Shown here piece after piece: positions 45,226-54,263 of a DNA stretch of 59,168 nt. The notes under the pieces were generated by a model. The model searched no databases. It saw only the letters and a list, made by a program, of their open reading frames with translations, and was not told where the DNA came from. The stretch is from an uncultured Bacteroidales bacterium. GTDB lineage: Bacteria; Bacteroidota; Bacteroidia; Bacteroidales; P3. Location: the NCBI GenBank assembly GCA_944320465.1, contig CALUHO010000016.1, positions 1 to 59,168 of the forward strand. The letters run 5' to 3'. Numbering within the stretch: position 1 is the first letter of the stretch; every line of letters starts with the position of its first letter. The position numbers and the translations under genes are program-made.

Positions 45226-46140
45226 CTACGCCTTTTGAATCCGCACACGATATTCGTTCGGGGTACATCCCACTTTCTTCTTGAACATGCGGCTCAGATG
45301 CTGCGGATATTGGAATCCCAACGAATAGGCAATCTGGCTAATCGTTCCACCGGTTCCCATGATTTGCTCCTTGGCCAAATCAATGATCTTTTCCTGTATA
45401 TGTTCTTGCGGGGATTTCCCGGTCTCTTTCTTGATCATGTCCCCGAAATAATTGGGAGACAAGCAAATCTTATCGGCAAAATACCGCACCGATGGCAATC
45501 CATCCCTTTCAGCCTTGCCGCTTTGGAAATATTCGTCCAACAATTGCTCGAACCGGCTCAGCTCATCGTTTTCCGGCACGTCCCGAGTGACGAACTGACG
45601 TTCGTAGAACCTCATGCAATAATTGAGCAACAGTTCTATATTCATTGATATCAATGTCTTGCTAAGCCTGTCGCTACCATGTTCCATCTCCAGCTCTATC
45701 CGGCGAAGGCAATCTAAAAAAATACCTTTTTCCTGTTCGGAAAGGTGCAAGGCCTCGTTGGATGAATAGGAAAAGAAACTGTATCTTCGGATGTTCTTTC
45801 CTAAACTGGTACCATGTATCAAGTCCGGATGGAAAAGCAGGCCATAGACCTCGGGCTGCAGTTCCTCGTCCATCATATCCACTTGCACCACCTGCCCGGG
45901 CGCAAAGCTGACAATGGTACCTTCCTGGTAATCGTAATTCCGCCGTCCGTAACGCAAAGCGCAGGATTTGGTACACTTCAGGTAAAGAGCATAAAGACCA
46001 TAGTTCATCTGCATACTGTCCGGTTTCCTTGCCGCCTTGCGCAAATCCACTACCGACACCAATGGATGCAATGTCTCCAAGCCGAACAAATCGTTGTATT
46101 TGTCTACGCTGTCCAATTCAAGAATCCGTTTTCCAACCAT
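45226..46140 (-). CDS. AraC family regulator, tandem paralogue B
   Basis: A 304-residue regulator closely similar in design to paralogue A. The sensing domain runs MVGKRILELDSVDKYNDLFGLETLHPLVSVVDL to about residue 170, with RYGRRNYDYQEGTIVSFAPGQV. The helix-turn-helix pair is VRYFADKICLSPNYFGDMIKKETGKSPQEHI and ISQIAYSLGFQYPQHLSRMFKKKVGCTPNEYR. The start at 46140 is chosen because it gives the same N-terminus as paralogue A and lies after a likely promoter; the longer frame adds 40 residues that cross the promoter. It is first in the two-gene unit. Target genes are unknown. Confidence 0.92.
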   Translation of the reverse strand: MVGKRILELDSVDKYNDLFGLETLHPLVSVVDLRKAARKPDSMQMNYGLYALYLKCTKSCALRYGRRNYDYQEGTIVSFAPGQVVQVDMMDEELQPEVYGLLFHPDLIHGTSLGKNIRRYSFFSYSSNEALHLSEQEKGIFLDCLRRIELEMEHGSDRLSKTLISMNIELLLNYCMRFYERQFVTRDVPENDELSRFEQLLDEYFQSGKAERDGLPSVRYFADKICLSPNYFGDMIKKETGKSPQEHIQEKIIDLAKEQIMGTGGTISQIAYSLGFQYPQHLSRMFKKKVGCTPNEYRVRIQKA

Positions 46141-46625
46141 ATTGCCTCTTGTTTTCTGAAATGTCCCGTATCTGAACTTGTGGCTGAATACTCCGCCCCA
46201 TGCCTGATACCGATGCAAATCAGTTTTGCTAGCAAAGGTATATATAAAAAAAACACCCATGCAGGGTGTCCGTAATCGAGGTTGTCTTTCCTGTAAAGAG
46301 GTTAAAAAAATGTCAAATAGCGTCAGTCTGAAATTATCCTCTATAGGTGCAGAGTGAAGAATATCAATGAGGCATTTATATCAGGCATATACGAGACATC
46401 GAGCCGCAACAACCAAAACTCGACTATCGGAATGATGTATTTACAGGAGATGTATACGAGATGCCGAAGCGCGGCGCGGGAGCGTACTCAAGTTGCTGCT
46501 TCGCAGCGAAAGCAGGCTACGCCTCGGCATAGCTCAAGCAAGCTTGGCTCTGCGCGCGGCTTGCACTACTGTTCGTGACCAAGCCGCGCAGGCTTCGCAA
46601 CGAAGCAGACATCCCTGTAAATGCG
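46141..46625. other. Intergenic region between AraC paralogue B and pgk
   Basis: These 485 bases hold the likely AraC promoter (46233-46240) and most of hairpin H6 (46427-46631). The stretch 46262-46426 contains no coding-like frame and no recognisable RNA. Confidence 0.5.
46233..46240 (-). promoter_or_regulatory. Possible -7 element for the tandem AraC genes
   Basis: The minus strand reads TACCTTTG, matching TAnnTTTG, about 93 bases before the start at 46140. No TTTG at ideal spacing; upstream is A/T-rich (TTTTTTTTATATA on the minus strand). Confidence 0.5.
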
Positions 46626-46631
46626 TTATTC
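46427..46631 (-). repeat. Long hairpin element H6 (about 205 bp, long class)
   Basis: On the minus strand it starts GAATAACGCATTTACAGGGATG, which includes the last pgk codon and its stop TAA, and closes with the complement GAATGATGTATTTACAGGAGATG. The core reads GTCTGCTTCGTTGCGAAGCC after the first arm, and the inner block matches H1 (GTTGCTGCTTCGCAGCG, GGCTACGCCTCGGCATAGC, GGCTTGCACT, CTGTTCGTGACC). Confidence 0.82.
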
Positions 46632-47822
46632 AAGGATGGCGGCCACACCCGGCAACACCTTCCCCTCCAAATACTCCAGCATCGCCCCGCCGCCGGTAGA
46701 AACATAGGAAATGCCCTTGGCCAGCCCCAGACGGTTCACAGCCGCTACCGAATCCCCGCCGCCGACCGCCGTATATCCGCCGTTTTCGGTCACCTTGCCC
46801 AAGCAACGGCCAATCTGCAAAGTGCCTTCGCTAAAGTTGGACATCTCGAACACACCCAGAGGACCGTTCCAAAGCACCGATTTGGACGAAGCCAGCACCG
46901 ATTCGAATTCAGCCACTGCCTCCGGGCCTATATCCATGCCCATCCAGCCATCGGGAATCTCATCGGTCGGGAACACCTTGCGCTCCGCTTCATTATCGAA
47001 ACGGTTGGAACACAGACTGTCCTTGGGCAAAACAAACTTGACACCTTTCTGCTTATAGACTTCCAGGATTTCCTTAGCCAGTTCGATCTTGTCTTCTTCC
47101 ACCAAGGAATTGCCCACCTTGCCGCCCAAGGCCTTGACAAAAGTGAAAGCCATCCCACCGCCTACCAGCAAGGCATCCACCTTGTCGGCCAGGTTCTTCA
47201 GCACATCAATCTTGCTCGAAACCTTGGAGCCTCCGATTACCGCCGTATAGGGATGTTCGGCCGAATGCAGCAGTTTTTCCAGATTCGTGATTTCATGGGC
47301 CATCAAAAAGCCGAAATACTTGTCGTTCGGGAAGAACTTAGCAATGATAGCCGTAGAAGAATGCGCCCGATGAGCAGTGCCGAAAGCATCGTTCACATAC
47401 ACATTGCCCAAGGATGCCAAATAAGAAGCAAATCCTTCATCCCCCTTGGTCTCTCCTTTGATAAAACGCAGGTTTTCAAGCAAAAGAACCTCTCCCAGCT
47501 TCAAATCGCGGGCCATCGATACCGTCACTTCGGTGAACACATCGTTCGAGAACAGGACTTTCCGACCCAACAGCTCGCTCAAGCGCTGCGCCACCGGTGC
47601 CAGGCTGTATTCGGCTTCGAAACCGGTTCCCGCAGGACGTCCCAGATGCGACATCAGAATCACCGAAGCCCCATCGGCCAGCAACTTCTCAATCGTCGGC
47701 AAGCTTTCCCTGATCCGAGTGTCGTCCGTAATCACGCCCTCTTTCACCGGCACGTTGAAATCGCAGCGGACCAAGACTTTCTTGTCCTTGAAATTGACAT
47801 CTTTAATTGTCTTCATATCCAT
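46626..47822 (-). CDS. pgk: Phosphoglycerate kinase
   Basis: The glycolytic enzyme that transfers phosphate from 1,3-bisphosphoglycerate to ADP, 398 residues. Motifs: VRCDFNVPV near the N-terminus, DTRIRESLPTIEKLL, MSHLGRP, the hinge region with FGTAHRAHSSTA, ATP-site GGSKVSSKI, and the closing GGGDSVAAVNRLG and STGGGAMLEYLEGKVLPGVAAI. The start may be at 47822 or, two codons later, at 47816 (MKTIKDVNF). It is last in the run ffh-folD-phosphohexomutase-pgk. Its stop codon is part of the H6 stem. Confidence 0.97.
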   Translation of the reverse strand: MDMKTIKDVNFKDKKVLVRCDFNVPVKEGVITDDTRIRESLPTIEKLLADGASVILMSHLGRPAGTGFEAEYSLAPVAQRLSELLGRKVLFSNDVFTEVTVSMARDLKLGEVLLLENLRFIKGETKGDEGFASYLASLGNVYVNDAFGTAHRAHSSTAIIAKFFPNDKYFGFLMAHEITNLEKLLHSAEHPYTAVIGGSKVSSKIDVLKNLADKVDALLVGGGMAFTFVKALGGKVGNSLVEEDKIELAKEILEVYKQKGVKFVLPKDSLCSNRFDNEAERKVFPTDEIPDGWMGMDIGPEAVAEFESVLASSKSVLWNGPLGVFEMSNFSEGTLQIGRCLGKVTENGGYTAVGGGDSVAAVNRLGLAKGISYVSTGGGAMLEYLEGKVLPGVAAILE

Positions 47823-47925
47823 AAAAGTTTTTAATTTTCTGTCAACAGCGAGCCTTTATGCGAGCCTTTCCCTTTTCGAAAGACCGCCTATCTTCAAAAA
47901 ACGCAGAACTGATTCCCCTTCCCGG

Positions 47926-49344
47926 CTAACGCATCAAAGCCTCTATTTCCGCCACCAACCGTTTGCCCAAGGCATCAGCCGCCGCTTCATCCACGCTTTC
48001 GGCATACACCCGCATGATTGGCTCGGTATTGGACTTCCTTATCTGCACCCACTCCTTGGCCGCCTCGAAATCGATACGCACTCCGTCTTCCTCGTTAATC
48101 TTCTCATTCCCGTATCGTTCCTTAAGCGATGCCAAAACTTTGTCCACATCCGCACCCGGCTTGAGTTCCACCCGGTTCTTGGAAATGGAATAAGCTGGGA
48201 ATCCGGCCCTGAAAGCTGTCATCGACAAAGTTCCATCTGCCGCCCTCTTGTGCGCGAAATGGCTCAGGAAGAGCGCGATGCCCACCAAGGCATCCCTTCC
48301 GTAATGCAAGGGAGGATAAATGACCCCACCGTTGCCTTCCCCACCAATCACAGCATCCACCTCCTTCATTTTCGTAACCACGTTCACCTCGCCTACCGCT
48401 GCCGGGAAATAAGCGCAGCCGTGCGCTTCCGCCACATCCAGCAAAGCCCGGGATGAAGACAGATTGGACACCGCAGCCCCCTTGGTATGCGCCAGCACAT
48501 AATCAGCCACCGCCACCAAAGTATATTCTTCCCCGAACATGCTGCCATCCTCGCAGACAAAAGCCAGGCGGTCCACATCCGGATCTACCGAAATTCCCAT
48601 ATCGGCACATGTCTCCGCCACCGTACGAGACAAATCGGCCAGATGAGCTGGAAGTGGCTCCGGGTTATGTGCGAAACGTCCTAACGGCTCACTGTTGATG
48701 ACTTGCACCTGCACGCCTAATTTATCCAACAATGCCGGCACCGCAAAACTCCCCGTGGAATTGATGCCGTCCAAGACTACTTTCAAGCCGGCCTTGCGAA
48801 CCGCTTCGGCATCCACCAACGGCAATTCCAAAATCTTCCGTATATGATATTCCAACGTATCCGAGTCCTCGACTACTTGACCCAAATTTTCTACTTCGGC
48901 AAAGGAGAAATCCATCTCCTCCGAAAGCCGGATCACCTCGGCCCCTTCAGCCGCATCGATGAACTCCCCTTTTTCGTTCAGGAGCTTCAGGGCATTCCAT
49001 TGCACAGGATTATGGCTGGCCGTGATGATAATGCCCCCTTGGGCGGAATGTCTTTTGACGGCCATTTCCACGGTCGGCGTAGTCGAAAGGCCGGTCTCAA
49101 TCACTTCCACGCCCATTCCAGACAGGCTCCCTTTCACCAAATCATCCACCATTGCGCCTGACAACCGGCCGTCCCGGCCAACTACCATCCGCAAAGCATT
49201 TCCGCCCGGTTTCCAGCCATTCCTTTTTTGCAGGAAACGAGCAAACGCACAAGAGAATTTCACTATATCCACCGGACTAAGGCCTTCGCCCGCCTTTCCC
49301 CCGATGGTTCCTCTGATTCCGGAAATAGATTTTATCAGTGTCAT
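47926..49344 (-). CDS. glmM: Phosphoglucosamine mutase / phosphohexomutase
   Basis: A 472-residue alpha-D-phosphohexomutase, most likely converting glucosamine-6-phosphate to glucosamine-1-phosphate for peptidoglycan and LPS precursors. The phosphoserine loop is TASHNPVQWNALK, the Mg site is DPDVDRLAF, the sugar-binding loop is GGEGNGGVIYP, and the C-terminal phosphate-binding loop is RKSNTEPIMRVYAE. Length and the start MTLIKSISGIRGTIGG fit the GlmM-like enzymes of Bacteroidota, but a phosphomannomutase/phosphoglucomutase role cannot be excluded. It lies 7 bases after folD. Confidence 0.88.
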   Translation of the reverse strand: MTLIKSISGIRGTIGGKAGEGLSPVDIVKFSCAFARFLQKRNGWKPGGNALRMVVGRDGRLSGAMVDDLVKGSLSGMGVEVIETGLSTTPTVEMAVKRHSAQGGIIITASHNPVQWNALKLLNEKGEFIDAAEGAEVIRLSEEMDFSFAEVENLGQVVEDSDTLEYHIRKILELPLVDAEAVRKAGLKVVLDGINSTGSFAVPALLDKLGVQVQVINSEPLGRFAHNPEPLPAHLADLSRTVAETCADMGISVDPDVDRLAFVCEDGSMFGEEYTLVAVADYVLAHTKGAAVSNLSSSRALLDVAEAHGCAYFPAAVGEVNVVTKMKEVDAVIGGEGNGGVIYPPLHYGRDALVGIALFLSHFAHKRAADGTLSMTAFRAGFPAYSISKNRVELKPGADVDKVLASLKERYGNEKINEEDGVRIDFEAAKEWVQIRKSNTEPIMRVYAESVDEAAADALGKRLVAEIEALMR

Positions 49345-49351
49345 ATCTGCT

Positions 49352-50236
49352 TTATTTCTTAGTCATATTCTTTCGGTACGCCTTCATCGTATTCATCAGC
49401 AAAGCGGCAATAGTCATCGGCCCCACACCTCCTGGGACCGGAGTAATGGCACTGCATTTAGGTGCCACTCCAGCATAATCCACATCGCCACACAAATGGA
49501 AGCCATTCTTTTTGGAAGGATCTTCAATGCGATGGATTCCCACATCCACCACAACAACCCCGTCTTTAACCATATCTGCTTTGACAAATTCCGGCTTGCC
49601 GATAGCGGCAATCAGGATATCTGCCTGACGTGTGATGTCCGCCAAATTCCGAGTCTTGCTATGGCAAAGTGTCACTGTTGCATTGGCATGCGAATTGTTC
49701 CGACTCATCAGCAAAGACATTGGAGTGCCTACGATATTGCTACGACCCAGCACTACGCAATTCTTCCCTGCAGTTTCAATCCCCGAACGCTGCAGAAGTT
49801 CCATGATGCCATATGGCGTAGCTGGAATAAAGGTATCTTCTCCCAGCACTAAACGCCCCATATTCATAGGATGGAACCCGTCTATATCCTTGTCGGGATT
49901 AATAGCCGCGATAATCTTATCCACTTCCATGTGCTTGGGTAATGGCAATTGCACTATGAAACCGTCTACTTCCTCGTCTTGGTTCAGGAACGAAATCACT
50001 TCCAGCAGAGCCTGTTCCGAAATATTTTCCTCGTAACGATATACCGATGAAGTGATGCCTACCGAATGGCAGTTCTTTTCCTTGCTGGCCACATAGGTCT
50101 CGCTGGCTCCGTCATGCCCCACCAGAATAGCGGCCATGTGAGGCGCACGCTGGCCTTTGTCAATCAATCCGGCCACTTCAGCCGCGATTTCTTTCTTGAT
50201 ATCAGCACTGATGGCCTTTCCGTCTATGATTTGCAT
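49352..50236 (-). CDS. folD: Bifunctional methylenetetrahydrofolate dehydrogenase/cyclohydrolase FolD
   Basis: A 294-residue enzyme that interconverts 5,10-methylene- and 10-formyl-tetrahydrofolate using NADP. ETYVASKEKNCHSVGI contains the catalytic YxxxK pair, DGFIVQLPLPKHM the folate-site motif, NCVVLGRSNIVGTPMSLLM the dinucleotide-binding turn, and TPVPGGVGPMTIAALLMNT the C-terminal signature. It lies 7 bases upstream of the phosphohexomutase gene and about 130 bases after ffh, all on one strand. Confidence 0.97.
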   Translation of the reverse strand: MQIIDGKAISADIKKEIAAEVAGLIDKGQRAPHMAAILVGHDGASETYVASKEKNCHSVGITSSVYRYEENISEQALLEVISFLNQDEEVDGFIVQLPLPKHMEVDKIIAAINPDKDIDGFHPMNMGRLVLGEDTFIPATPYGIMELLQRSGIETAGKNCVVLGRSNIVGTPMSLLMSRNNSHANATVTLCHSKTRNLADITRQADILIAAIGKPEFVKADMVKDGVVVVDVGIHRIEDPSKKNGFHLCGDVDYAGVAPKCSAITPVPGGVGPMTIAALLMNTMKAYRKNMTKK

Positions 50237-50365
50237 GGTATTGGTACTTAATTATCTATTAAAATCCTTTTCAAAGTCGACACGTCCCGGCCCGCTCAGG
50301 CAAAAACATGGCACAGGTATTTCTTGGCATTCCTTCTTTTGGCGTGTCAGAATGGGAAATATGCA

Positions 50366-51691
50366 TTAGCGGCGTTTCATCTTCCGCATAGCCTGCATCA
50401 CCCCCGGCTTGGACACCGCCCGCATCATCTTTTTGGTATCCTCCAACTGCTTGATGACCTTGTTCACTTCAGCGATCGAGGTCCCGCTTCCGGCGGCAAT
50501 CCTCTTCCGACGGCCTGCATCCAGTACTTGCGGATTGGCCCGCTCGTAAGGAGTCATCGACTGGATCATGGCTTCCACCGGCTTGAAAGCGTCGTCCTTG
50601 ATTTCAACATCCCGCAAAGCCTTGCCTAGACCCGGGATCATCCCCATCAAATCCTTCATGTTACCCATCTTCTTGATTTGCTGGATTTGATTATAGAAAT
50701 CGTTGAAGTCAAAACTGTTGGTCTTTATCTTCTTTTGCAACTTGCGGGCTTCTTCCTCATCGTACTGAGCCTGGGCACGTTCCACCAACGAAACGATATC
50801 CCCCATGCCGAGGATACGGTCGGCCATACGTGAAGGATAGAAAATGTCGAGCGCGTCCATCTTCTCGCCCACCCCGACAAACTTGATAGGCACCTGCACC
50901 ACCGAACGAATCGTCAACGCGGCCCCGCCCCGGGTATCGCCGTCCAGCTTGGTCAGGATCACCCCTTCGTAATGCAGCTTGTCGTAGAATGCCTTGGCGG
51001 TGTTGACCGCATCCTGGCCGGTCATCGCGTCCACCACGAACAGAGTTTCCTGCGGCTTGATTTCGTCCTTGATATTGCCAATCTCGCGCATCATGTCCTC
51101 GTCTACGGCAAGACGGCCTGCGGTATCCACAATCACCACATTGAAAGCGTTTTCCCTTGCATGACGAACCGCATTCTTAGCAATCTTCACCGGGTCTTTT
51201 TCCTCTCGCTGGGCGAACACCGGAACGCCGATCTGCTGCCCCAAGGTCTCCAACTGGTCGATAGCCGCCGGACGATAGACATCGGCCGCCACCAACAGCG
51301 GTTTCTTGTTCTTCTTGCTTTTCAAGAAATAAGCCAGCTTGGCCGAGTGGGTCGTCTTACCGGAGCCTTGCAGCCCCGCCATCAGAATCACCGTCGGGTT
51401 AATCTGCAGGTTCAGTTCCGCTGCCTGGCTTCCCATCAAGATGGTCAGCTCGTCGTGCACAATCTTGACCATCATCTGGCTGGGCGAAACGGCGGTCAAC
51501 ACGTTCTGCCCCATGGCCTTTTCCTTGACCGTATCAGTAAACTGTTTGGCAATCTTATAGTTGACATCCGCATCTAACAAAGCCTTGCGCACCTCTTTCA
51601 AGGTCTCCGCCACATTGATTTCCGTGATTTTCCCCTGACCTTTGAGCACCTTGAAGGCCCTGTCGAGTTTGTCGGATAGACTTTCAAACAT
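50366..51691 (-). CDS. ffh: Signal recognition particle protein Ffh (SRP54)
   Basis: The protein subunit of the signal recognition particle, which with 4.5S RNA targets nascent membrane proteins to FtsY. In 441 residues it has the N domain (MFESLSDKLDRAFKVLKGQGKITE), the GTPase G domain (G1 GLQGSGKTTHSAKLA, VVIVDTAGRLAVDEDMM, TKLDGDTRGGAAL) and the Met-rich M domain with GMGDIVSLVE, LMGMIPGLGK and the RNA-binding region RKRIAAGSGTSIAEVNKVIKQ. It has its own strong promoter and is first in the run of co-directional genes ending with pgk. Confidence 0.97.
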   Translation of the reverse strand: MFESLSDKLDRAFKVLKGQGKITEINVAETLKEVRKALLDADVNYKIAKQFTDTVKEKAMGQNVLTAVSPSQMMVKIVHDELTILMGSQAAELNLQINPTVILMAGLQGSGKTTHSAKLAYFLKSKKNKKPLLVAADVYRPAAIDQLETLGQQIGVPVFAQREEKDPVKIAKNAVRHARENAFNVVIVDTAGRLAVDEDMMREIGNIKDEIKPQETLFVVDAMTGQDAVNTAKAFYDKLHYEGVILTKLDGDTRGGAALTIRSVVQVPIKFVGVGEKMDALDIFYPSRMADRILGMGDIVSLVERAQAQYDEEEARKLQKKIKTNSFDFNDFYNQIQQIKKMGNMKDLMGMIPGLGKALRDVEIKDDAFKPVEAMIQSMTPYERANPQVLDAGRRKRIAAGSGTSIAEVNKVIKQLEDTKKMMRAVSKPGVMQAMRKMKRR

Positions 51692-51814
51692 ATCGTCTTG
51701 AATTTTTTTTGATTAACAAAGCGGCCGCCACACTGCCTCTGCATCCAAAAGGGTGCGGCCCTGCTGCCTGAAACAGTTTCCAACCCGAAACCATGCGGAC
51801 AACATACCAATTGA

Positions 51815-51846
51815 CAAAGTTAAAAACTGTTTCGCTTATCTCCAAA
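51815..51846 (-). promoter_or_regulatory. Promoter of ffh
   Basis: On the minus strand TTTG (51846-51843), 20 bases, then TAACTTTG (51822-51815): exact matches to both consensus boxes. The leader is about 115 bases to the start at 51691. Confidence 0.8.
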
Positions 51847-51983
51847 CTCCCTGCGAATGCCGATGTGGAGGAACCCCGAAGAAAAGCCTGAATCACAAGG
51901 AAGCTCAGCTGCTTTCTGCAAGCCTCCTCTGCTAAGGACTGCATCTCTTTTGCCTTGCAGCACCTCAAACGGAAATTTATATG

Positions 51984-51991
51984 TAAGTTTG
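51984..51991 (+). promoter_or_regulatory. Possible -7 element for the DUF4831-like gene
   Basis: TAAGTTTG matches TAnnTTTG and is followed by CAC; it lies about 107 bases upstream of the start. The nearest TTG is 26 bases upstream, longer than usual. Confidence 0.4.
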
Positions 51992-52097
51992 CACATTGTT
52001 CTGCAATTGTCACAGCACATTCGCATGACAAGCTCGATACACCGAACCGGGCATAGCAGAACCGGATGCAACTTTGCAGCAAAATTGCAGTTCTATT

Positions 52098-53444
52098 ATG
52101 AAAACCAGATTACTCCTCGTTCTCGGCATGACCGGATTCATGTACATGCCATCCCAAGCCCAATACGAAGTATATCCTGCCAATGCCCGCATTGAAAGGC
52201 AGCAGCCTCCCAAATCGCAAGCTTCGGAAGCCAGTCAATCTGAAGCTGCACTTTTCTATTGCCTGCCGCAAAATGACATCCGCATCAAAATCCTCATCGA
52301 CAAAACAACCTATACAAGAGGATTATACAGCGATTATGCGGAACAAATGCTCAAGTTGCCAGCATTCCCAGACAAAGAAGAATCGTATCGACTCGAAAAG
52401 ATCGAACTGTATGCAGAAGCCGTTCCCGACCCCTCCCAGGTCTACTGCATCAGAGGACGGCACCTACCTAAAATAGAAACGACTCCTGAAGGTATCCTTC
52501 TCAGTGTGAACCGCAAGGAAATGCCATTGTCCAACACACTTGACGCAGGGCCGGACGCTCTTCAAGCCGATGTTATCCCCGTCCCGGATGTCCCGAAGCC
52601 CAAAGCGGCTCCAGACCTTCCTGTTCCCGGCAAGCATCATCGAAATCCACTCCCCGGACCTCACGAAAAAAAGCTCCTTCCTGGCCACGGTATCCTTCCC
52701 GTAGCTGATTTGAATGCCAACCGCCGCTTCGACACTATAACAAGGCAATTCAGAACTGATACAGGGATTGTCATCGAAAAGCTGCTGCAACCTGTCATGG
52801 ATCAAAAAAGCTTATCCGAACAAGCCAGGAAAATGGCAGACAAGATTTTCAAAATCCAGGCAGACCAAGCCGATTTGCTATCGGGCATGCAAGAGGTGGC
52901 CTATCCCTCCAGTACTATGCGGTTCATGTACATGCAATTAGAAGACACCAAACGCCAACTGATCGAATACTTCACAGGATTATTCCAAACAGAAAGGATT
53001 GAGTACGAAATCCGCATCCAGCTTCAAAAAGGCAAAAACACTTATTACGTAGCTTTCTTCAATCCGGAAAGTGGATTGGAAATCCTTGATCCAGAAGAAC
53101 AGACCCAATCATTCGAAAACCAAGACGACCTGATTGTACTCCATCTTCAATCCTTACCTGATATCAGCATGCAAGCCTTTGATTTTGAAAAACGGAATAA
53201 ACCGCAGACAGAACCGGACAAAGGACTCAGGTACCGGATTCCGGCAAAAGTAGAAGCTACTCTCAGTTTAAACGGCAAACAACTCGGACACAACAAGAAC
53301 CTTTTCATCGCCCAATGGGGACGCACGCTCAGCCTTCCTGCCAAAGCCGATGCTCAAATCACCTTGGATCCCAAGACAGGCAACCTCCGTTGCTATGAAG
53401 AGAATCCCCTTCCGCAGCCCCCAACGGGAAAATCTAAAAAATAA
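52098..53444 (+). CDS. DUF4831-like exported protein
   Basis: A 448-residue protein with a signal peptide (MKTRLLLVLGMTGFMYMPSQA). The mature protein starts with a short disordered region, then FYCLPQNDIRIKILIDKTTYTRGLYSDYAEQMLKLPAFP, the pattern that defines the DUF4831 family of Bacteroidota, and LEKIELYAEAVPDPSQVYCI. A Pro-rich insert lies at about 155-205. The C-terminal half repeats the RYRIPAKVEATLSLNGKQLG strand pattern. Function unknown; probably periplasmic. The start at 52098 is chosen because it begins the signal peptide. A small basic protein gene follows after 86 bases. Confidence 0.78.
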   Translation: MKTRLLLVLGMTGFMYMPSQAQYEVYPANARIERQQPPKSQASEASQSEAALFYCLPQNDIRIKILIDKTTYTRGLYSDYAEQMLKLPAFPDKEESYRLEKIELYAEAVPDPSQVYCIRGRHLPKIETTPEGILLSVNRKEMPLSNTLDAGPDALQADVIPVPDVPKPKAAPDLPVPGKHHRNPLPGPHEKKLLPGHGILPVADLNANRRFDTITRQFRTDTGIVIEKLLQPVMDQKSLSEQARKMADKIFKIQADQADLLSGMQEVAYPSSTMRFMYMQLEDTKRQLIEYFTGLFQTERIEYEIRIQLQKGKNTYYVAFFNPESGLEILDPEEQTQSFENQDDLIVLHLQSLPDISMQAFDFEKRNKPQTEPDKGLRYRIPAKVEATLSLNGKQLGHNKNLFIAQWGRTLSLPAKADAQITLDPKTGNLRCYEENPLPQPPTGKSKK

Positions 53445-53450
53445 AAGACA

Positions 53451-53489
53451 AACCAATGCAGATTACTGATACCTGCAGCTGCATTGGTT
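53451..53489. repeat. Inverted repeat between two plus-strand genes
   Basis: AACCAATGCAG (53451-53461) and CTGCATTGGTT (53479-53489) are exact complements, an 11-bp stem with a 17-nt loop, 6 bases after the stop codon. It is not followed by a T-run, so it is either an RNA-stabilising hairpin or a weak terminator. Confidence 0.6.
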
Positions 53490-53530
53490 GGAACCCATAT
53501 AGCAGAACATAGACTAAACATATCGGCACG

Positions 53531-53998
53531 ATGAACGCGCAAGCCTTGCCAGAGTCTGCAAAAACACGCAAAAACTCCCCCACTGAGCGTCCCCATCCCC
53601 ACAACGGCATTCCAAAATCAAAACTCGAACCACCAAAACAAAAAGCAAACCCGGAATCCGCATGCAAAGAACCATATCCCGATTTGTTTTCCGGAAAAGA
53701 CACGCAACCGACATCCACTCGTAAGGTAAACGTACGGAAAAAGGTCAAAGTCAAAAAGAACAAAAAGAAATTTCATCGATTTCATTTTGCCCTGTCCGAT
53801 AAAGAAAAGCTCCGATACGAAAGACTTTGCCGCTATGAAAAAACGGGTTTCAAACGTCTTGTGAAAAAAGCACTCAAGCTCTACTACGAACAGTCCGAAT
53901 TGCACGACCTGCCGATGGAACTCGAGAACCAGCTCGACCTCTTCTCGCCTACCGACCTCTTCGGCCATCCCATTCCCAAAAGAAAGCAGAAAAAATAA
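53531..53998 (+). CDS. Small, strongly basic protein of unknown function (155 aa)
   Basis: I do not recognise a family. The N-terminal half is disordered and rich in Pro, Lys and Ser; a lysine run (about 70-83, VRKKVKVKKNKKK) precedes a short folded segment FHFALSDKEKLRYERLCRYEKTGFKRLVKKALKLYYEQ. That segment is compatible with a ribbon-helix-helix-like or other small DNA-binding unit, since a beta-strand is followed by two basic helices, but the match is only visual. An acidic tail follows. It is probably co-transcribed with the DUF4831-like gene. MITE copy 4 begins about 30 bases after its stop codon. Confidence 0.6.
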   Translation: MNAQALPESAKTRKNSPTERPHPHNGIPKSKLEPPKQKANPESACKEPYPDLFSGKDTQPTSTRKVNVRKKVKVKKNKKKFHRFHFALSDKEKLRYERLCRYEKTGFKRLVKKALKLYYEQSELHDLPMELENQLDLFSPTDLFGHPIPKRKQKK

Positions 53999-54029
53999 AC
54001 CGGACCAATCTGCCTGCAAAACCTATAAA

Positions 54030-54222
54030 CCCAAATCGGTCATTAGACTTTGGGGAGATTGCCCGCTTGTGTCATGCAGCATGCTTCTCGCCTAGCCGAA
54101 GGCGTAGCGGGCTACGTCGAGGCGTAGCGAGAATCAGGATGCGGACAGAGGCGGGCAAGATGCCCGAAAGCCTCACTTTCCCAATCAAAAACGGACTCGG
54201 CGTGTCTAATGACCGATTTGGG
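54030..54222 (+). mobile_element. 193-bp MITE-like element, copy 4 (complete)
   Basis: A complete element nearly identical to copy 2, with both 19-bp termini intact. It is flanked by perfect 5-bp direct repeats ATAAA at 54025-54029 and 54223-54227, evidence of an insertion recent enough to keep its target duplication. Confidence 0.9.
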
Positions 54223-54231
54223 ATAAATATA

Positions 54232-54263
54232 AAAGTGTGTCAGATTTCCACCTGACACACTTT
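54232..54263 (-). terminator. Intrinsic terminator of the hydrogenase operon
   Basis: A perfect 12-bp stem, AAAGTGTGTCAG with CTGACACACTTT around an 8-nt loop. On the minus strand it is followed by TATATTTAT and lies about 115 bases after the stop codon of the small hydrogenase subunit gene. The T-run is interrupted by A, but the stem is strong. Confidence 0.7.

Larger units (their letters stand above)
51692..52097. other. Divergent intergenic region between ffh and the DUF4831-like gene
   Basis: These 406 bases hold the ffh promoter (51815-51846) and a possible promoter for the plus-strand gene (51984-51991). Frames across the region have no coding character. No 4.5S or other small RNA could be recognised here. 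Confidence 0.5.
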
